Below are positions 9,498 to 18,239 of a stretch of 64,000 nucleotides of DNA, piece by piece (position 1 is the stretch's first letter; each line of letters begins with the position of its first letter). The stretch is taken from NCBI RefSeq assembly GCF_007673235.1, contig NZ_VDZH01000005.1, positions 1 to 64,000 on the forward strand, given 5' to 3'. The notes under the pieces were generated by a model. That model did no database searches, was not told where the DNA came from, and was given only the letters and a program-made list of their open reading frames with translations. The stretch is from Curtobacterium pusillum (GTDB lineage: Bacteria > Actinomycetota > Actinomycetes > Actinomycetales > Microbacteriaceae). Position numbers and translations under genes: made by a program.

Positions 9498-10922
9498 GTG
9501 ACCGACACCACCGCGACCACCGTGACCGACAGCGACGGCGACTACCGCATCGAGCACGACACCATGGGCGAGGTACGGGTGCCGAAGTCGGCGCTCTACC
9601 GGGCGCAGACGCAGCGTGCGGTCGAGAACTTCCCGATCTCGGGCAGTGGTCTCGAGTCGGCGCAGATCGTCGCCCTCGCCCGGATCAAGCGTGCCGCGGC
9701 GATCGTCAACGGGGAACTCGGCATCGTCGACCCCGCCGTGGCCGACGCCGTGGCCGAGGCCGCCGACGCGATCATCGGCGGCGCCCACCACGACCAGTTC
9801 CCGGTGGACGTCTACCAGACCGGCAGCGGCACCTCGTCGAACATGAACATGAACGAGGTCCTGGCGACCCTGGCGTCCGAGATCGCCGGTTCGGCCGTGC
9901 ACCCGAACGACCACGTGAACGCCTCCCAGTCGTCGAACGACGTCTTCCCGACCTCGGTGCACGTCGCGGTGACCGAAGCCCTCCTCCGCACGCTCGTCCC
10001 CGCACTCGAGCACCTCGCCGAGTCGCTCGAGGCGAAGGCGACGCTCTGGGCCGACGCCGTGAAGTCCGGCCGCACGCACCTGATGGACGCCACCCCGGTC
10101 ACCCTCGGGCAGGAGTTCGGCGGCTACGCGCGCCAGGTCCGCCTCGGCATCGAGCGCGTGAACGCCACGCTCCCCCGCGTGGCCGAGGTCCCGCTCGGCG
10201 GCACCGCGGTCGGCACCGGCATCAACACCCCGAAGGGCTTCCCGCAGCGGGTGATCGCCCAGCTCGCGAGCGACACCGGTCTGCCGATCACCGAAGCGCT
10301 CGACCACTTCGAGGCGCAGGGCGCGCGTGACGCCCTCGTCGAGGCCTCCGGCGCGCTCAAGGTCATCGCGGTCAGCCTGACCAAGATCAACAACGACCTC
10401 CGTTGGATGGGCTCGGGGCCGAACACCGGCCTCGGTGAGCTCCACATCCCGGACCTCCAGCCGGGGTCGTCGATCATGCCCGGCAAGGTCAACCCGGTCA
10501 TCCCCGAGGCCACCCTCATGGTCGCCGCGCGCGTGATCGGCAACGACGCCACGATCGCGTGGGCCGGGGCTTCCGGTGCGTTCGAGCTGAACGTCGCGAT
10601 CCCGGTGATGGGCACGGCGCTCCTCGAGTCGATCCGGCTGCTGGCGAACAGCTCCCGGGTCCTCGCCGACAAGACGATCGACGGGCTGCAGGCGAACCTC
10701 GAGCGGGCCCGCGCGTTCGCCGAGTCGTCGCCGTCCATCGTCACGCCGCTCAACCGCGTGATCGGGTACGAGGCCGCGGCGAAGGTCGCGAAGTTCGCCG
10801 TCGCCGAGGGCATCACCGTGCGCGAGGCCGTCATCGCGCTCGGGCACGTCGAGCGCGGCGAGGTCACCGAGGAGCAGCTCGACAGCGCACTGGACGTCCT
10901 GTCCATGACGCACCCGAACTGA
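9498..10922 (+). CDS. fumC: Class II fumarate hydratase
   Basis: This iron-independent TCA cycle enzyme hydrates fumarate to malate. The 474-residue protein shows the family blocks [14 protein letters not shown] (about 110-123), [17 protein letters not shown], and the signature [16 protein letters not shown] that carries the catalytic Ser loop. AGGAAG about 10 nt upstream supports the GTG at 9498. The stop codon lies in a short tandem duplication (10915-10947). The next gene, phoH-like, converges on it. Confidence 0.95.
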   Translation: MTDTTATTVTDSDGDYRIEHDTMGEVRVPKSALYRAQTQRAVENFPISGSGLESAQIVALARIKRAAAIVNGELGIVDPAVADAVAEAADAIIGGAHHDQFPVDVYQTGSGTSSNMNMNEVLATLASEIAGSAVHPNDHVNASQSSNDVFPTSVHVAVTEALLRTLVPALEHLAESLEAKATLWADAVKSGRTHLMDATPVTLGQEFGGYARQVRLGIERVNATLPRVAEVPLGGTAVGTGINTPKGFPQRVIAQLASDTGLPITEALDHFEAQGARDALVEASGALKVIAVSLTKINNDLRWMGSGPNTGLGELHIPDLQPGSSIMPGKVNPVIPEATLMVAARVIGNDATIAWAGASGAFELNVAIPVMGTALLESIRLLANSSRVLADKTIDGLQANLERARAFAESSPSIVTPLNRVIGYEAAAKVAKFAVAEGITVREAVIALGHVERGEVTEEQLDSALDVLSMTHPN

Positions 10923-11016
10923 CGCTGCCCCGAAACTGACGCTGCCCCGAGACTCGCGCCCAGCGACAGTTCTCGCGCCGATCAGCGCGAGAACTGTCGC
11001 TCAGGCCGAGACTCGC
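10915..11016. repeat. Tandem duplication plus family-B palindromic element (copy 1)
   Basis: GAACTGACGCTGCCC is tandemly repeated (10916-10947) across the fumC stop. It is followed by a composite element: CCGAGACTCG direct repeats (about 10947-10956 and 11006-11015) enclose a perfect 17-bp inverted repeat, AGCGACAGTTCTCGCGC (10962-10978) with its complement (10985-11001). The same element recurs at 29536-29605. It lies between converging fumC and phoH-like genes. Confidence 0.85.
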
Positions 11017-11057
11017 CGACGCCGGGCCGACGCCGACGCCGGGCCACCCGCCGCTCG

Positions 11058-12413
11058 CTACACCAGGTCCGGCGAGTCGAGCATCTCCGTCACGAGCGCA
11101 GCGATCGCCGACCGCTCGGAGCGTGTCAGCGTCACGTGGGCGAACAGCGGGTGCCCCTTGAGCCGCTCGATCACCGAGGCGACCCCGTCGTGCCGACCGA
11201 CCCGCAGGTTGTCGCGCTGGGCGACGTCGTGCGTGAGGACGACCCGGGAGTTCTGACCGATCCGGGACAGCATGGTGAGCAGGACGTTGCGCTCGAGGGA
11301 CTGCGCCTCGTCGACGATCACGAACGCGTCGTGCAGGGAGCGCCCGCGGATGTGCGTCAGCGGGAGCACCTCGAGCATGCCCCGCTCGACGACCTCGTCG
11401 AGCACGTTGTCCGACACCAGGGCACCGAGCGTGTCGTACACCGCCTGCGCCCACGGGTTCATCTTCTCGGAGGCGTCCCCGGGCAGGTAGCCGAGCTCCT
11501 GACCGCCCACGGCGTACAGCGGGCGGAACACCATGATCTTCTTGTGCTGCTGCCGTTCGAGCACGGCTTCGAGTCCGGCGCAGAGCGCGAGCGCCGACTT
11601 GCCGGTGCCTGCGCTGCCGCCGAGGGACACGATGCCGATCTCCGGGTCGAGCAACGCGTCGATGGCGAGCCGCTGTTCCGCGGACCGGCCGCGGAGGCCG
11701 AAGACCTCGCGGTCGCCGCGGACGAGCGCCACCGCACCGGCGGTGTGCACGCGACCGAGGGCCGACCCGCGCTCGGAGTGGATGACGACGCCGGTGTTGA
11801 CCGGGACCCCGTCGAGCTGCGTCGAGCGGATCTCCTCCTTCTCGTACAGGTCGGACATCTGCTCGCCCGACACCTGCAGGTCGGTGATGCCGGTGTAGCC
11901 GGAGTCGACCGCGAGTTCGGCGCGGTACTCCTCCGCCGCCATGCCGATCGAGGACGCCTTGACGCGCAGCGGCAGGTCCTTCGACACGACGACGACGTCG
12001 AGCCCGTCGTTCTTCAGGTTCGAGGCGACCGCGAGGATCCGCGAGTCGTTGTCGCCGAGCTGCAGCCCGGACGGCAGCACGGACTGGTTGGAGTGGTTCA
12101 GCTCGACCCGGAACGAGCCGCCCTCGCCGATCGCGATCGGGAAGTCGAGCCGTTCGTGTTCGATGCGCAGCTCGTCGAGGAGCCGGAGCGCCTGTCGGGC
12201 GAAGTACCCGATCTCCGGGTCGTTGCGCTTGGACTCCAGTTCACTGACGACCACGACGGGCAGGACGACCGCGTGCTCCGCGAAGCGGAACAGTGCCCGC
12301 GGATCGCTGAGGAGCACCGAGGTGTCGAGCACGTACGTGCGCTGGGCGACCGATGTGGACGAGTCCGCGGTGTGCTGCTGCTGTGTTCCGCGAGAGACGT
12401 TCTGAGAGGTCAC
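11058..12413 (-). CDS. PIN domain-PhoH ATPase (PhoH2-type)
   Basis: The 451-residue protein joins an N-terminal PIN nuclease domain ([12 protein letters not shown], about 23-34, with later acidic residues) to a C-terminal PhoH ATPase with Walker [11 protein letters not shown] and Walker B FVIVDEAQ. Mycobacterial PhoH2 proteins of this architecture are described as RNA helicase/ribonucleases linked to toxin-antitoxin pairs. No antitoxin-like gene is seen beside it. The GTG at 12413 is chosen because homology begins shortly after; upstream codons are Arg/Gly-rich noise. The 3' end converges with fumC. Confidence 0.9.
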   Translation of the reverse strand: MTSQNVSRGTQQQHTADSSTSVAQRTYVLDTSVLLSDPRALFRFAEHAVVLPVVVVSELESKRNDPEIGYFARQALRLLDELRIEHERLDFPIAIGEGGSFRVELNHSNQSVLPSGLQLGDNDSRILAVASNLKNDGLDVVVVSKDLPLRVKASSIGMAAEEYRAELAVDSGYTGITDLQVSGEQMSDLYEKEEIRSTQLDGVPVNTGVVIHSERGSALGRVHTAGAVALVRGDREVFGLRGRSAEQRLAIDALLDPEIGIVSLGGSAGTGKSALALCAGLEAVLERQQHKKIMVFRPLYAVGGQELGYLPGDASEKMNPWAQAVYDTLGALVSDNVLDEVVERGMLEVLPLTHIRGRSLHDAFVIVDEAQSLERNVLLTMLSRIGQNSRVVLTHDVAQRDNLRVGRHDGVASVIERLKGHPLFAHVTLTRSERSAIAALVTEMLDSPDLV

Positions 12414-12827
12414 GACCACTCCATCCCCGGGCCGCGCTCGGCCCGGTCCATGTCCTCGAACGCGGCCGTGGAGCGGGTCCCGAAGCACCGACTGTGGCCG
12501 CTTCGATCGGGCGCGGTGCCCGATGGGGACAAGCTACGTCCGACCCCCGACACGACACCAGCGACACGCGGTTTCCCGAGTTACGGTCACGTGAACAACG
12601 CAGCCGCCTGTCGGACTGGAGGCGCGGTGCCAGCCCGCACCGCGCCTCCAGTCCGAAGCGGCGCAGCCGGCCCCACTGCCCCACTCGCCAAAGCGACAGA
12701 GTCCCGCGAACCGTCGACGCAGAAGTGTCGCTTTCGCGACAAGGACGGCTCGCGTCGGGCGCGGACTGTCGCTTTCACGGGACGACACGGGCGGGGCGCC
12801 GCGGCGCGACGCGACGCGACGCAGCCG
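12414..12827. other. Gene-free 414-bp interval with repeats
   Basis: No credible gene is seen. The interval holds the promoter side of the PhoH-like gene, a family-A palindrome (12611-12656), and a run of AAGCGACA/TGTCGCTT motifs: AAAGCGACAG at about 12693, GTGTCGCTTTCGCGACA at about 12727, and CTGTCGCTTT at about 12766. These make several alternative hairpins downstream of the aminotransferase gene. Confidence 0.6.
12611..12656. repeat. Family-A palindrome, copy 1
   Basis: Perfect 20-bp arms, TCGGACTGGAGGCGCGGTGC and its complement, enclose the 6-nt loop CAGCCC. It is one of seven full copies in the window and lies 3' of the aminotransferase gene and 5' of the PhoH-like gene. Confidence 0.9.
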
Positions 12828-13937
12828 CTACTGCATCGTGGCGTACGACAGACAGGCGTCGCGGAACATGTCGAGCGTCTCGTCCGTCGTGGACGCGAAC
12901 ACCGACACGCGCGCGACGCCGAGCCGCGTCGTCGCGGTGACCCCGTGGTTGTGGAACGCGGCGGACAGCGCCGTGAGGCGCCCCTGCGGCGGCCGGAGCA
13001 CCACGATGCCCGCCCGCTCGCGCGGGTCGCGGCTGGACTCCACGGACAGCCCGAACTCGTCGGCGATGTCGAACACCCGCTCGACCCGGTCGGCGACGCG
13101 CTCCTGGACGGCGGCGACCCCGACGGCCGTCAGCCGGTCGAGCGACACGGCCATCCGAGCCTGCGCCACGGGGTCGATGCGCGTCATCTGGAAGCCGGCG
13201 GCTCCCGGGCGGACGGAGGGGACCTCGGTCGGCCAGCCGGACGTGCCGTGCGGGCCGGACAACGCCGGGCGCAGACGGTTCAGGGCCCGGTCGCTGAAGG
13301 CCGTGAACCCGGTCCCCCACCCGGCGTGCAACCACTTCTGGCCGCCGGTCGCGACGACGTCGGCGAGCTCGTAGGGGGCGTCCACGACGCCGAAGCCCTG
13401 GATCGCGTCCACGATGAGCAGGCGTTCGCCGATGACCTCGCGGATGGCGGCGAGGTCGGCGAGGTACCCGGTCTGCCAGTCGACGAGCGAGACCGCGACG
13501 GCGGTGAGGTCGTCCGACAGCCGCGACTCGATGAGCGACGGCGTCATCCACCCGGCACCGGACTCGACGACGACGGGCTGCACGCGCCCGCCGGTGGCCG
13601 AGGCGGCGCTGGCGAGGGCGAGCGGCAGCGACGGGTACTCGTCCGCGGCGACGAGGACACCACCGGTGAGCCCGAACGCGGTGTGCAGGAGCCCGGGGGT
13701 GGTGGCGGTCTGCGAGACGACCTGGTCCTCGCGGCGGCCGACGAGCCGCGCGGCGACCGTGCGGACCCGGGCATCCTGCTCGTCGAGGGTCTCCATGGCG
13801 CCGAAGCGCATGTGCTCCTGGATCGTGCCGAGCACGCGCTGCTCCTCGAGGACCGCGGTCTGCACGGGACCGAACGCGGCGTGGTCGAGGTAGCCGGGCT
13901 CCTCAGCGAAGCCTGCGGCGTACTCGTCGATGTTCAC
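12828..13937 (-). CDS. Class V aminotransferase family protein
   Basis: This PLP-dependent fold-type I enzyme has 369 residues. The Schiff-base lysine lies in ATGGQKWLHAG, the PLP-phosphate Asp region is LLIVDAIQGFGV, and the N-terminal segment YLDHAAFGP resembles the NifS/IscS-like and kynureninase-like class V group. There is no active-site Cys loop of a true cysteine desulfurase visible, so the substrate is open. The start at 13937 gives MNIDEYAAGFAEEPGYLDH, matching homologous N-termini. It stands alone, with uppS upstream on the same strand. Confidence 0.85.
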   Translation of the reverse strand: MNIDEYAAGFAEEPGYLDHAAFGPVQTAVLEEQRVLGTIQEHMRFGAMETLDEQDARVRTVAARLVGRREDQVVSQTATTPGLLHTAFGLTGGVLVAADEYPSLPLALASAASATGGRVQPVVVESGAGWMTPSLIESRLSDDLTAVAVSLVDWQTGYLADLAAIREVIGERLLIVDAIQGFGVVDAPYELADVVATGGQKWLHAGWGTGFTAFSDRALNRLRPALSGPHGTSGWPTEVPSVRPGAAGFQMTRIDPVAQARMAVSLDRLTAVGVAAVQERVADRVERVFDIADEFGLSVESSRDPRERAGIVVLRPPQGRLTALSAAFHNHGVTATTRLGVARVSVFASTTDETLDMFRDACLSYATMQ

Positions 13938-14024
13938 AGGGGCAACCTTCCATGGGACGAAAAACCCTGTGAGTCTACTGGGATCGAAGCCCGTCGGTCG
14001 TCGCAGCGCGGGGATCGGCGGACG

Positions 14025-14810
14025 TCAGCCGCCGAAGCGCCGGGAACGCAGCCCGAAGTCGCGGACCGCTCGGAGGAAGTCGACCTCGCGCAGGTCCGGG
14101 TAGAACGCCTCGACGAAGTAGAACTCGCTGTGCGCGCTCTGCCACAGCATGAAGTCGGACAGTCGCTGCTCGCCCGAGGTCCGGATGACCAGGTCGGGGT
14201 CGGGCTGTCCCTGCGTGTAGAGGTGGTCGCCGATGAGCTCCGGGGTGAGCACCTCGGCCAGGGTGTCGAGCGTGCCGCCGCCCTCGCCGTGCGCCCGCAC
14301 GATGCTGCGCATGGCGTCCGCGATCTCCCGGCGTCCGCCGTACCCGACCGCGAGGTTGACGTGCAGCCCGGTGTGGTCCGCGGACCGGGTCTCGGCCGCA
14401 GCGAGGGCCTCGACGAGCGCCGCGGGCAGCCCCTCGTTCGACCCGACGTGCTGCACCCGCCAGTCCCGGTGGTCGGCGAGCGTGCCGGCCAGGTCCGCGA
14501 TGATGCCGACGAGCTGCTCGAGTTCGTCGCCCCCGCGACCCGTGAGGTTGTCGGACGACAGCAGGTAGAGCGTCACGACCTCGATCCCGAGGTCGTCGCA
14601 CCAGGTCAGGAACTCGGGGATCTTCGCGGCGCCGGCCCGGTGACCGTGCGCGGCGGACTCGAGCCCGAGCTGCTTCGCCCACCGTCGGTTGCCGTCCACG
14701 ATCATGGCGACGTGCTTCGGCTTCGCCGCATCGTCGATCTGCCGACGGATGCGGCTCTGGTAGGCGCGGTAGAGGATTCCCCGTCCTGCCCATCCCACCG
14801 TGCCGGTCAC
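14025..14810 (-). CDS. uppS: Isoprenyl (polyprenyl diphosphate) synthase, cis type
   Basis: Cis-prenyltransferase that chain-extends allylic diphosphates with IPP to make the lipid carrier of cell-wall synthesis. The 261-residue protein shows the catalytic Asp in HVAMIVDGNRRWA (about 33-45), ...GHRAGA, the TLYLLSSDN segment and the C-terminal IRTSGEQRLSDFMLWQ block with EFYF. The GTG at 14810 (VTGTVGWAGRGILY) is chosen as the closest plausible start; no strong ribosome site is seen. It diverges from the TrhA-family gene, an arrangement common in actinobacteria. Confidence 0.94.
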   Translation of the reverse strand: MTGTVGWAGRGILYRAYQSRIRRQIDDAAKPKHVAMIVDGNRRWAKQLGLESAAHGHRAGAAKIPEFLTWCDDLGIEVVTLYLLSSDNLTGRGGDELEQLVGIIADLAGTLADHRDWRVQHVGSNEGLPAALVEALAAAETRSADHTGLHVNLAVGYGGRREIADAMRSIVRAHGEGGGTLDTLAEVLTPELIGDHLYTQGQPDPDLVIRTSGEQRLSDFMLWQSAHSEFYFVEAFYPDLREVDFLRAVRDFGLRSRRFGG

Positions 14811-14885
14811 GGAACGAACATAGTGCACCGCACCTCGGAAGGGCGTGTTCGGCGTTCGTTCGGCAACGGCCCCTACGGTCGGACC

Positions 14886-15605
14886 ATGCAGGCCGAGAAC
14901 GACACCGGGACGCTCCCCCACGTCCCCTTCACCGAGGAGGCCGCGAGCACCGCGGACGCCCGCAGCCCCGAGCCCCGACCGGCCTGGCGCGGGTGGATCC
15001 ACCTCGGTGCGTTCCCGTTCGCCATCGCGATGGGCATCGTGCTCATCGCCCTCGCCGGGTCCCCCGCCGCGAAGGTCGGCAGTGCCGTGTTCATGGCCAC
15101 CTCGCTCGCGATGTTCGGCGTCTCGGCGACCTACCACCGCTTCCCGTGGGGACCGACGGTCAAGGCCGTCCTGAAGCGCATCGACCACACCAACATCCTG
15201 CTGCTGATCGCCGGCACGTACACCCCGGTGGCGATCTGCGCCCTGCCGCACACGCTGATGGTCGTCGTGCTCTGGGTGATGTGGTCCGGGGCGGCCCTCG
15301 GCATCGCGTTCCGGGTGCTCTGGATCGGGGCACCGCGGTGGTTGTACGTGCCGATCTACCTCGTGCTCGGCTGCGCGGCGCTCGGGCTCCTGCCGCAGTT
15401 CTTCGCCGCCAGCGTCCCGATGACCGTGCTGATCCTGTCGGGTGGTGTGGCGTACATCCTCGGCGCACTCGTGTACGGCTTCAAGCGTCCGAACCCGTCA
15501 CCGACGGTGTTCGGCTTCCACGAGGTCTTCCACGCCCTCACCGTCGTCGCCTTCGGCGCGCAGTGGGTCGGCGTGCTCCTGGTGGCCCTGCACCCGGTCC
15601 GCTGA
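14886..15605 (+). CDS. TrhA/hemolysin III family membrane protein
   Basis: The 239-residue protein has seven predicted membrane helices and the family residues SATYHRFPW, RIDHTNILLLIAGTYTP and a late GFHEVFHALTV, with conserved His that bind metal in the PAQR-like superfamily. Bacterial TrhA homologues are associated with membrane energetics homeostasis; hemolysis is not implied. The ATG at 14886 follows a TACGGT box (14874-14879) with a 6-nt gap, so a leaderless mRNA is likely. It is divergent from uppS and convergent with the mca operon. Confidence 0.88.
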   Translation: MQAENDTGTLPHVPFTEEAASTADARSPEPRPAWRGWIHLGAFPFAIAMGIVLIALAGSPAAKVGSAVFMATSLAMFGVSATYHRFPWGPTVKAVLKRIDHTNILLLIAGTYTPVAICALPHTLMVVVLWVMWSGAALGIAFRVLWIGAPRWLYVPIYLVLGCAALGLLPQFFAASVPMTVLILSGGVAYILGALVYGFKRPNPSPTVFGFHEVFHALTVVAFGAQWVGVLLVALHPVR

Positions 15606-15869
15606 CGCGGGTGTCGGTCCCGTCGAGCGGGTTGCTCCCGCCGCGCGGGTTCGTCCCGCCGTGCGGGTACTGCCTGGAGGCACGACTCGCCTCCCCCGGG
15701 CACGCCCAGCCCGGCGCGGTGTGCGTTCCGACCCATCACGCCCGCGGTGGGAAGCCGAATCGCGCGTAGGCGGCTGAAAGGAACGGCCTCCTACGCGCGG
15801 AACAGCTTTCCACGAGCGGAACAACCTCCTACGAGCGGAACGACTTCCTGCGCGCGGAACAGCCCGCGT
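15606..15869. other. Convergent spacer with a 19-bp array
   Basis: There is no credible gene. A partial family-A arm (GCCTGGAGGCACG, about 15674) is present, and the right half holds the 19-bp tandem array annotated separately. The area is the 3'-3' junction of the TrhA gene and the mca operon. Confidence 0.6.
15780..15864 (-). repeat. 19-bp tandem array 1 (4.5 units)
   Basis: Units start at 15780, 15799, 15818 and 15837, each exactly 19 bp, with a partial unit at 15856. On the plus strand each starts GGAAC and ends in GCGC or GAGC; on the minus strand the consensus is GTTCCGC(G/T)CGTRGGAGGCC. The unit GCGCGTAGGAGGCCGTTCC (minus strand) occurs identically in the second array at 46268-46286. 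Confidence 0.88.
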
Positions 15870-16172
15870 CTACCCGCGCTCCGTGTCGTCGCCGACGTCG
15901 GCCCGGCCGTCCTCGGCCGCGCGGCGCTCCGGCTCGTCCGTCGCGACACCGTCGTCCCCGCCTGCCTCAGCCTCGAGCCGCTCCCGGATCTCGGACCGGT
16001 AGCGGGTCCGGCGGATGCGCCGGGTCATGTCGATGACGAGCAGGATCGTCACGACCGCGACGAGCGCGATCGCGATGAAGCCCGCGACGCCCGGCGTCAC
16101 GTCGACGTCGGGGACGGTCGAGGTCGGGCTCGGGCTGGGGGTGGCGGCGAGTACCGCCGTGATGGTGCTCAC
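15870..16172 (-). CDS. Small single-helix membrane protein
   Basis: The 100-residue protein has a short Ser/Pro/Thr-rich N-terminus, one membrane helix (about 30-50, VAGFIAIALVAVVTILLVIDM), a basic RRIRRTRYRSEIRERL stretch and an acidic tail. It resembles the small membrane proteins often found after mca in actinobacteria; no function is known. Its GTG at 16172 overlaps the mca stop (GTGA), so it is translated with mca. The overlap and the helix support a real gene. Confidence 0.75.
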   Translation of the reverse strand: MSTITAVLAATPSPSPTSTVPDVDVTPGVAGFIAIALVAVVTILLVIDMTRRIRRTRYRSEIRERLEAEAGGDDGVATDEPERRAAEDGRADVGDDTERG

Positions 16173-17059
16173 GCAGTGGTGTCCTTGTCGACAGGGATCC
16201 CCGCAAACAGGTCGGACTCCGGCATCGACGTGGGCACGCGTGCCTCGACGAGCTGGTAGTCCTCGGTCGGCCACACCGTCGCGAGGAGGTCGTTCGGCCA
16301 GTAGAAGAAGGCGCTGTCCGGCGGCACCTGACTCGCGTGCGCCCGGAGCGCGGCGTCGCGGGCGTCGAAGTACTCGTGCACGTCGACGTGGGTGGTCGCG
16401 AGGTCGGGACGATCGGCGAACCGCTCGACCCACTCGCGGAGCTGCTCGACGGCCGGGCTGTCCGGGTCGCGTTCCCGCAGGGCCTCGAAGATCGTCCGGA
16501 ACCGGCGCGGGTTCATGGTGCGCTCGTAGTAGAGCTTGGAGATCGACCACGCGGGCCCGGCGGACGGGTACGCCTCCGGGTCGGCGGCGGCGGTCCAGGC
16601 CGCCACGGAGACCTCGTGCGTCCGGATGTGGTCGGGGTGGGGGTAGCCGCCGTTCTCGTCGTAGGTGACGAGCACGTGCGGCCGGAAGCGCCGGATCACG
16701 CGGACGAGCGCCTCGGTCGAGTACTCGAGCGGCACCGTGGAGAACGTGCCCGGACGCACCGTCTCGCCCTTCTCGGCGTCCGGCAGCCCGGAGTCGTGGT
16801 AGCCGAGCCAGACGTGGTCGATGCCGAGCGCGGCCTGCGCGGCCGCCATCTCGGTGCGGCGGTACCCGGCCATGTCGCGGTGCGCGCGGCTCGTGGCGGG
16901 CTCGCCGAGCTGGTCGTTGAGGATGTCCCCCGCCTCACCACCCGTGCAGGAGACCACCAGGACCTCGTTCCCCTCGGCCGCGTACTTCGCCGCGGTCGCC
17001 GCTCCCTTGCTCGACTCGTCGTCGGGGTGGGCGTGGACGGCCATCAGGCGGTACGGCAC
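16169..17059 (-). CDS. mca: Mycothiol S-conjugate amidase
   Basis: Mca is a zinc amidase that cleaves mycothiol conjugates of electrophiles into a mercapturic acid and GlcN-Ins, detoxifying in mycothiol-making actinobacteria. The 296-residue protein has the LmbE-type metal motif HAHPDDES (about 9-16), the Tyr/Asp segment TYDENGGYPHPDHIRTHEV, and the length of Mca/MshB. The YPHPDH context and long C-terminus favour Mca over MshB. The GTG at 17059 is used. It is the first gene of a two-gene unit and diverges from the DUF4307 gene. Confidence 0.92.
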   Translation of the reverse strand: MPYRLMAVHAHPDDESSKGAATAAKYAAEGNEVLVVSCTGGEAGDILNDQLGEPATSRAHRDMAGYRRTEMAAAQAALGIDHVWLGYHDSGLPDAEKGETVRPGTFSTVPLEYSTEALVRVIRRFRPHVLVTYDENGGYPHPDHIRTHEVSVAAWTAAADPEAYPSAGPAWSISKLYYERTMNPRRFRTIFEALRERDPDSPAVEQLREWVERFADRPDLATTHVDVHEYFDARDAALRAHASQVPPDSAFFYWPNDLLATVWPTEDYQLVEARVPTSMPESDLFAGIPVDKDTTA

Positions 17060-17111
17060 GTGGGGATCCTCACTCGGTCGTGCGGCGGACGCGGGCAGCG
17101 CACAGCGTCAC

Positions 17112-17597
17112 GTGAACTACCCTGGTCATCAGGATAATCACCCCGGGAGCCCCGAACTGTCCGAACCGCAGCACCCATCGGCACCTCAGCCGTCCGCCGC
17201 CACCACCGCGACGCTGGACGACCGCTACGGCCGCACCCCCGGACGCGCCCGCCGGACACGGTTCATCGGGATCGTCGCCGCAGCCGCGGTCGCCCTCGTC
17301 TTCGTCGTCTGGGTGATCTGGGCGGGCCCGGGACAGACCAGCCACGGCCTCGACACCGACGACATCGGGTACCAGGTCGTCTCCGACCACGAGACCGTCG
17401 TGCACTCGCAGATCTCGGTGGACCCCGGGACGGCAGCGAAGTGCGCGGTGCAGGTGCTCGACAAGTCGTACACGATCGTCGGCTGGAAGGAGATCCGGGT
17501 CCCCGCGATCGACCAGCGCACCCGGAGCGTCAGCACGCCCGTGCAGACCGTGTCCCGCGGCGTCACCGGGTTGATCCACGACTGCTGGGTTCCCTAG
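17112..17597 (+). CDS. DUF4307 membrane-anchored protein
   Basis: The product has a hydrophilic N-terminus with DDRYGRTPGRARRTRF, one membrane helix (about 52-72, FIGIVAAAAVALVFVVWVIW) and an extracytoplasmic domain with two Cys (KCAVQV and IHDCWVP). This matches actinobacterial DUF4307 proteins that sit between mca and greA. Function is unknown. The start is uncertain: the GTG at 17112 gives 161 residues, but a GATAAT-like box lies inside its first codons, and family members often start closer to RYGR. The stop codon sits inside the -10 box of the greA promoter candidate. Confidence 0.8.
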   Translation: MNYPGHQDNHPGSPELSEPQHPSAPQPSAATTATLDDRYGRTPGRARRTRFIGIVAAAAVALVFVVWVIWAGPGQTSHGLDTDDIGYQVVSDHETVVHSQISVDPGTAAKCAVQVLDKSYTIVGWKEIRVPAIDQRTRSVSTPVQTVSRGVTGLIHDCWVP

Positions 17598-17600
17598 ACT
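17571..17600 (+). promoter_or_regulatory. greA promoter candidate
   Basis: TTGATC (17571-17576) and TAGACT (17595-17600) are spaced by 18 nt. The -10 box overlaps the stop codon of the DUF4307 gene. Transcription would start near 17607, about 58 nt before greA. Assignment is by sequence only. Confidence 0.5.
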
Positions 17601-17615
17601 GCTGTGATTCGCGGA

Positions 17616-17648
17616 CAAGACCGGCCACACCGGCCGGTCTTGTTCTTT
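17616..17648 (+). terminator. Intrinsic terminator or attenuator in the greA leader
   Basis: An 11-bp stem, CAAGACCGGCC (17616-17626) with GGCCGGTCTTG (17632-17642), has a 5-nt loop and is followed by TTCTTT. It lies after the DUF4307 stop and also just after the greA promoter candidate, 17 nt before the greA start, so it may end the upstream transcript, attenuate greA, or both. Confidence 0.7.
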
Positions 17649-17664
17649 GCTGAAGGGATTCACG

Positions 17665-18153
17665 ATGAGCAACGACACGCAGGTCACCTGGCTGACCCAG
17701 GAGGCGCACGACCGACTCAAGGCCGAGCTCGAGACGCTCTCCGGTGCTGGTCGTCAGGAGATCGCGGACCGCATCGAGGCCGCTCGCGAAGAAGGCGACC
17801 TGAAGGAGAACGGCGGCTACCACGCTGCGAAGGACGAGCAGGGCAAGATCGAGGCCCGCATCCGTCAGCTCACCGAGCTCCTGAAGAACGCCACCGTGGG
17901 CGAGGCGGACTTCGACGGCACCGTCGAGCCCGGCACCGTCGTCACGGCGGTCATCGCCGGTGACGAGTCGACCTTCCTCGTCGGCAACCGCGAGATCGTC
18001 GGCGAGGGCTCGGACCTCACCGTCTACAGCCCCGTCAGCCCGGTCGGCGCCGCGATCGTCGGCCTCCGTCCCGGTGCCAAGACCACGTACACCGCGCCGA
18101 ACGGCAAGGAGATCGCCGTCGAGGTGACGAACGTCGAGCGCTACGTCCCGTAG
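17665..18153 (+). CDS. greA: Transcription elongation factor GreA
   Basis: GreA rescues backtracked RNA polymerase by stimulating transcript cleavage. The 162-residue protein has the N-terminal coiled coil with the acidic tip (AAREEGDLKENGGYHAAKDEQGK, where the D/E pair acts) and the C-terminal FKBP-like domain. An AAGGGA site (17653-17658) supports the ATG at 17665; the in-frame ATG-like start further up lies within the hairpin tail. The leader holds a promoter and terminator-like hairpin, suggesting autoregulation as described for the E. coli greA leader. Confidence 0.95.
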   Translation: MSNDTQVTWLTQEAHDRLKAELETLSGAGRQEIADRIEAAREEGDLKENGGYHAAKDEQGKIEARIRQLTELLKNATVGEADFDGTVEPGTVVTAVIAGDESTFLVGNREIVGEGSDLTVYSPVSPVGAAIVGLRPGAKTTYTAPNGKEIAVEVTNVERYVP

Positions 18154-18178
18154 GTCGCGTGCCCTGCGGGCGACCGCA

Positions 18179-18226
18179 GACGGACTGGAGGCGCGGTGCC
18201 AGCTGGCACCGCGCCTCCAGTCCGTC
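18179..18226. repeat. Family-A palindrome, copy 2 (perfect 48 bp)
   Basis: A perfect 48-bp palindrome without a spacer: 24-nt arms starting GACGGACTGGAGGCGCGGTG. It lies between the converging greA and ilvA genes, 26 nt beyond the greA stop, and could terminate both transcripts. Confidence 0.92.
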
Positions 18227-18239
18227 CTGGGGTCTCGTT

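Noticed and set aside
11136..14885. A very long plus-strand open frame running into the trhA gene
   Set aside because: It crosses the PhoH-like, aminotransferase and uppS genes in antisense; stops are simply rare at this GC content. Only 14886-15605 has family homology.
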